Positions 48,031 through 50,990 of a stretch of 50,990 bases of DNA are shown here, piece after piece. Location: positions 1-50,990 of the forward strand of contig CAYXVB010000002.1 in the NCBI GenBank assembly GCA_964467785.1. Reading direction: 5' to 3'. The notes below the pieces were generated by a model. The model worked only from the letters and a program-made list of their open reading frames with translations, searched no databases and was not told the origin of the DNA. The stretch is from CAYXVB01 sp964467785 (GTDB taxonomy: Bacteria; Bdellovibrionota; UBA1018). Positions within the stretch are counted from its first letter, which is position 1, and each line of letters begins with the position of its first letter. Both the position numbers and the translations under genes were made by a program.

Positions 48031-49191
48031 ATGATGATCATCACCCGTCCGTCAGTCTCGCCCTACCTGGCACGCACATTGTTCGAGCTGCAGGAGCCGG
48101 TCGTCCTCGTCGATCCGCTCTGGGTCCCGATGAAGCCAGCTCTTCGGATCCAGGACCAGGATCTGATCCGGAAAAACCCTCAGCTCGCCTCGGACTCGCT
48201 CCTGTTGACGAGCTTCGAGAACGGTCTGCACTTTCTTTACGAGGTGATCCCCTCGGATCCCCGCATCGAGGCGGCGCGGCTTTTCAAAGACAAGGCGGAA
48301 TTCCGCCGCCGTCTGGCGCGCGAGTATCCGCAGTTCTTCTTCGAAGAGCACACGCTCTCGGAGCTCGACCAGATCGACCGCTCGCGCCTGCCCTACCCGC
48401 TGATCCTCAAACCCGCAATGGGTATCTCCAGCATCGGCGTCATCCGCGTCACCGGCCCGGACCAGTGGGACTCGGCGCTCGCCTACGTGCGCAAGGACCT
48501 CGCAAGCTACCAGCGCAACTACTCCAAGGCGGTAGTGGCGGATCAGAAGTTTCTTCTCGAAAAATGGATCGCCGGCACGGAGCTGGCGATCGACGGCTAC
48601 TATGACGACGCCGGCGTACCCGTGGTGCTCAACATCCTCGAGCACCCCTTTGCCAGCGACACGGACACGTCGGACCGCCTCTACTTCACCCGCCGCGCGG
48701 TGGTGCGCAAGCATCTGGATGCGGTCACGGATTTCCTGCGCCGAATGGGTTCGGCGCTCGATCTCAAGCGCTTTCCCTTCCACGCCGAAGTCCGGCGCGG
48801 CGACGATGGCGTGATCACCCCGATCGAGGTCAACCCGCTCCGATTCTCCGGCCTCGGCACGACCGAGATCGCGGAGTTCGCCTACGGGATCAACGTGTAC
48901 GAGCATTTCTTCCGCGGCCTCAAGCCCGATTGGTCGAAGATCCTCGCCAACCCGGATGACTCGATCTACGGCTTCATTTGCGCCGACGTCCCCACGGAGC
49001 TTTTCCGCGACCCCAAGCTCGAGATCCGCGACCGCGCGCTCTACAAGGAGTTCACGGAAGTGCTCGAGTACCGCCTCCTCTCCGAGACGGAAACCTCCAC
49101 GTTCGCGGTGATCTTCTTCCGTTCAGAAGACCCGGCCGAAGTCCGGCGCCTGCTCGGCCTCGACTTTGCGCCGTTCTTCACGAAGGCGTGA
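48031..49191 (+). CDS. ATP-grasp domain protein
   Basis: This 386-aa protein has an ATP-grasp ligase fold. The N-terminal subdomain reads MIITRPSVSPYLARTLFELQEPVVLVDP. The nucleotide-binding region has RLFKDKAEFRRRLAREYPQFFF, the ATP-contacting LPYPLILKPAMGISSIGVIRV and KFLLEKWIAGTELAIDGYY. The metal-binding acidic pair lies in FHAEVRRGDDGVITPIEVNPLRFSGLGTTEIAEFAYG, which keeps the typical E-x-N. The family joins a carboxylate to an amine or thiol via acyl phosphate, and carbamoyl-phosphate-synthase-like members make peptides or amides. The substrate is unknown. There are no other biosynthetic genes nearby except the small upstream partner. Confidence 0.87.
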   Translation: MMIITRPSVSPYLARTLFELQEPVVLVDPLWVPMKPALRIQDQDLIRKNPQLASDSLLLTSFENGLHFLYEVIPSDPRIEAARLFKDKAEFRRRLAREYPQFFFEEHTLSELDQIDRSRLPYPLILKPAMGISSIGVIRVTGPDQWDSALAYVRKDLASYQRNYSKAVVADQKFLLEKWIAGTELAIDGYYDDAGVPVVLNILEHPFASDTDTSDRLYFTRRAVVRKHLDAVTDFLRRMGSALDLKRFPFHAEVRRGDDGVITPIEVNPLRFSGLGTTEIAEFAYGINVYEHFFRGLKPDWSKILANPDDSIYGFICADVPTELFRDPKLEIRDRALYKEFTEVLEYRLLSETETSTFAVIFFRSEDPAEVRRLLGLDFAPFFTKA

Positions 49192-49238
49192 GCCGGCGAC
49201 GGGGCGCGCCGGCCGGCGAAACGTTCAACGCCGCTTCA

Positions 49239-49664
49239 TCAACGCTTGCGGGCGACCACTGCCAGCGAGATCATCTCCGCGCCGGTCTTCGTATCCGCCT
49301 GGGTGATCCGGGCCGGCTCGCCTTCGCGCGCCAGGACCCGGGGCGTGGCGAGCACCTGGCGCTTGCCATCCGGGGAGATCGTGCCGACCTCGAACTTCAT
49401 CAGGATGCCGTTGCGGCCCTAGATCGAACCTTCGGCCGCCGTGACCTCGACAAACGTCGTGCCTTCGGCGTTGCCCTGCGTGATGGTCGCCGACTCGCCC
49501 TCGCGGACCACGACGCGCGGCACTGACACCGGCTTGCCGTTCAACGACAGCTCCATCCGGAGGTCATAGACTCCGCCGCCGGCCGGGGTGGTCGGGGATG
49601 CGGACGCGGAAACAGAGGCCAGGGTCAGAGCGCAGAACGAAACGAAAATGTGGACTTTCTTCAT
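49239..49664 (-). pseudogene. exported duplicated-domain protein interrupted by an in-frame amber stop
   Basis: The reading frame from ATG 49664 encodes a signal peptide (HIFVSFCALTLASVSASA) and a beta-rich domain, then meets TAG at 49421-49419 after 81 codons. The same frame continues without a gap for another 59 codons (GRNGILMKFEVGTISPDG onward) to TGA at 49241-49239. Both halves contain a similar phrase (VPRVVVREGESATITQ and TPRVLAREGEPARITQ), so the downstream part is clearly the rest of one protein. A single C-to-T change in CAG would explain the stop. It may be a recent nonsense mutation, a sequencing error or suppressed. It overlaps the DUF1801 gene's stop by 4 bases (ATGA). Confidence 0.8.
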
Positions 49665-50080
49665 CTAGAAATTTTACGGGCGGCCGGCCTGGCGCGCACC
49701 TTCTTTTTGCCGCCAGCCCGGGCAAGGTTCTCTTTCACCCTGAATTTCGTGATCCGGGTCACGAGCGCGAGCGGCAGCGGCCTGTCCATCGGAAACTTGA
49801 CCGCGCCCTTGGAGTACTCGAGCCCCGCCTTCTCAAAGACCGCCTTGAACTCCGCGATCCCCGAAGCCGTCGGATAAAAACCGACGTGCTCCTTCATGGC
49901 CGCGAAATAGACCAGCGGCCGGCCCTCCAGCGCGAACGCCGGCATCCCGTAGCCGATCTTCTCTTCGGCGCCGGGCGCGGCTTTGCGGATCGTCGCGCGC
50001 ATCTGCATCAGGAGCTTTCTCACTCCGGCCGGAAACTCCGCCGCGTACTCCTCAAACTTCGTCGGGCCTTTGCTCTTCAT
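49661..50080 (-). CDS. DUF1801/YdhG-like protein
   Basis: This 139-aa protein has the DUF1801 fold, a family including the Bacillus iron chaperone Fra/YdhG. The N-terminal helical part (FEEYAAEFPAGVRKLLMQMRATIRKAAPGAEEKIGYGMPAF) and the central ALEGRPLVYFAAMKEHVGFYPTASGIAEF are diagnostic, followed by YSKGAVKFPMDRPLP and a basic C-terminal tail (AGGKKKVRARPAARK). The tail could bind nucleic acid or an acidic partner. It is cytoplasmic. Its stop overlaps the start of the interrupted exported gene. A function in iron delivery is only a family-level possibility. Confidence 0.9.
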   Translation of the reverse strand: MKSKGPTKFEEYAAEFPAGVRKLLMQMRATIRKAAPGAEEKIGYGMPAFALEGRPLVYFAAMKEHVGFYPTASGIAEFKAVFEKAGLEYSKGAVKFPMDRPLPLALVTRITKFRVKENLARAGGKKKVRARPAARKISR

Positions 50081-50132
50081 CGACTCAGGCTCTCATTTCG
50101 TCTGATTTTCGGACTTCGACACGGCATGCAAA

Positions 50133-50154
50133 CAAAAGGCGTCAGACTCCTTTG
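50133..50154 (-). terminator. weak hairpin near the DUF1801 start and MgtC end
   Basis: On the minus strand AAAGG pairs with CCTTT around a 9-base loop, followed by TGTTTG. It sits 17 bases after the MgtC stop. The stem is short and the T-tract broken, so it is only a possible terminator. Confidence 0.3.
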
Positions 50155-50170
50155 AGGGAATCCCACTCCT

Positions 50171-50737
50171 TTACCGATGCGTCTCTTCCTCGGCATCGAT
50201 CTCGCGGATCGCCGTCTCTTCCGACGAGGCGTCGGACTTCCCCGGACTGGAAATACCGCCGCGGCCGCGGGAGAGGATGTTACGGAACACGTCGGGGCCG
50301 ACGTAGCGATGCTCGAAATAATGGATCAACGGCATGCTCACGACAATCGTGAAGGTCAGCAGCAGCGCCTCGACGTAAAAGCCCACGCCGATCGCCGAGC
50401 CGATCGCGGCATTCACCCACACGATCGCGGCCGAAGTCAGCCCGAAGACAGGGCCTTTAGCGTCCTTGAAGATCGAGCCGGCGCCCAGAAAGCCCACGCC
50501 CGTGATGATCTGGGACATCACGCGGGTCGGATCGCCTGAAGCGGCGCCCGAGGTCAGCACAGCCCCCAGATGGGTAAAGAGCATCGAACCGATACAGATC
50601 AGGAAATTCGTCTTCATCCCGATCTGGCTTCGCCGCAGACGGCGCTCGAATCCAAGAAGCGCGCCACAAAAGGCGGCAAGCCCGAGCTTGACGAGAAACG
50701 TTTCACTGATGTGCAGGAAGAAATTGAGGAAGTGCAT
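50171..50737 (-). CDS. MgtC/SapB family membrane protein
   Basis: This inner-membrane protein of 188 aa from ATG 50737 (the frame opens at TTG 50776) has about five membrane segments. The MgtC core is clear: FLVKLGLAAFCGALLGFERRLRRSQIGMKTNFLICIGSMLF and IITGVGFLGAGSIFKDAKGPVFGLTSAAIVWVNAAIGSAIGVGFYVEALLLTF. The cytoplasmic C-terminus is short, so it is the SapB-like form rather than the longer Salmonella MgtC. The family affects Mg2+ limitation and F-type ATPase in pathogens; the role here is unknown. It is 102 bases downstream of the truncated sigma54 activator gene on the same strand. Confidence 0.93.
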   Translation of the reverse strand: MHFLNFFLHISETFLVKLGLAAFCGALLGFERRLRRSQIGMKTNFLICIGSMLFTHLGAVLTSGAASGDPTRVMSQIITGVGFLGAGSIFKDAKGPVFGLTSAAIVWVNAAIGSAIGVGFYVEALLLTFTIVVSMPLIHYFEHRYVGPDVFRNILSRGRGGISSPGKSDASSEETAIREIDAEEETHR

Positions 50738-50839
50738 AGAGGCCCCGACCGCGATTGTACTCGCAATCAGGGCCAAAAAGCAAAGTTCGGCCAGGATCTT
50801 GTCTCGAATTTTCGGAAGGGATCCCGGCGGAAACCCCCG

Positions 50840-50990
50840 TCAGTTGTCTTCCGACCTGTGCGACTCGTGCGAGTCGTGGTGATGGTTGGCATCCGAAGTC
50901 GCGATCGCCGAATCCTCGGTCTCGTCCGGATTGGTCAGCAAGCCATACTCCCGCTCCTTGCGGTAGAGAGTGCGGCGGTTGATCCCGAGT
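50840..50990 (-). CDS. C-terminal end of a Fis-type HTH regulator (sigma54 activator), cut by the window edge
   Basis: Reading leftward from the right edge, 49 codons remain before TGA at 50842-50840. They begin LGINRRTLYRKEREYGL, the recognition helix of a Fis-type HTH as found at the end of NtrC-family sigma54 activators and response regulators. The gene body lies outside the window. After the HTH the chain continues for about 30 residues with an acidic, then His-rich end (ANHHHDSHESHRSEDN), which is longer than usual and could bind metal. Confidence 0.75.
   Translation of the reverse strand, partial: LGINRRTLYRKEREYGLLTNPDETEDSAIATSDANHHHDSHESHRSEDN

Noticed and set aside
1..50990. tRNA or rRNA genes, CRISPR arrays, insertion sequences, prophage, att sites or origin
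   Set aside because: I looked through the intergenic stretches for cloverleaf ends (CCA, GGTTCGAATC-like), regular spacers, transposase motifs and DnaA-box clusters, and saw none.

Overview
This is a GC-rich bacterial chromosome segment with dense, short-gapped genes on both strands. I found no rRNA, tRNA, CRISPR array, phage genes or transposase. The gene content points to Bdellovibrionota, Myxococcota or another lineage of the former Deltaproteobacteria. The pointers are an Agl/Glt-type (TolQR plus AgmX/PglI-domain) envelope machine, a PilT ATPase, many exported proteins of unknown function, PP2C and cyclic-nucleotide signalling fusions, and a type 2 isoleucyl-tRNA synthetase. This placement is inferred from gene content; no marker phylogeny was done.

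Layout. 1-3.3 kb: the 3' part of an ABC-F ATPase, an exported unknown, a hemerythrin and a TrmN6-like methyltransferase. 3.3-8.2 kb: a minus-strand run with an RlmM-like rRNA methyltransferase, a Tgt fused to an MnmC-type methyltransferase, a cyclic-nucleotide-binding protein and a PerM permease. 8.4-10.7 kb: a repeat-rich lipoprotein meeting pilT tail to tail. 12-17 kb: an SDR dehydrogenase, a TruC-like pseudouridine synthase, a secreted beta-carbonic anhydrase, an exported HExxH protein and a PP2C-CNB phosphatase. 17-22 kb: an SQR-like flavoprotein, a cyclase-7TM-GAF receptor, an NsrR-like regulator and a haem lipoprotein. 22-34 kb: gluQ, hrpB, a small HTH regulator, SRAP, an MFS transporter, ileS, a TPR protein and trmO. 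35.2-44.3 kb: an eight-gene plus-strand operon. 44.3-51 kb: a PilZ protein, a beta-barrel protein, an SRPBCC pair, an ATP-grasp protein, a gene with an in-frame stop, a DUF1801 protein, MgtC and the tail of a sigma54 activator.

The most notable system is the operon at 35.2-44.3 kb. It has an outer-membrane barrel, a TolQ/ExbB-type channel, two ExbD/TolR-type stators, two exported TPR proteins (one 1074 aa), a small exported protein, and an FHA-transmembrane-proline-rich-AgmX/PglI-domain protein. This matches the architecture of the Myxococcus Agl-Glt (gliding) and Agl-Nfs (spore coat) trans-envelope machines. What this version moves or exports is not evident from sequence.

Two further themes recur. 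RNA modification is represented by rlmM, tgt-mnmC-like, trmN6, truC, gluQ and trmO. Cyclic-nucleotide and c-di-GMP signalling is represented by the cyclase receptor, two CNB proteins and a PilZ protein. Regulatory DNA includes two convincing terminators, several promoter-like -35/-10 pairs (some placed for leaderless messages) and palindromes next to regulator genes.
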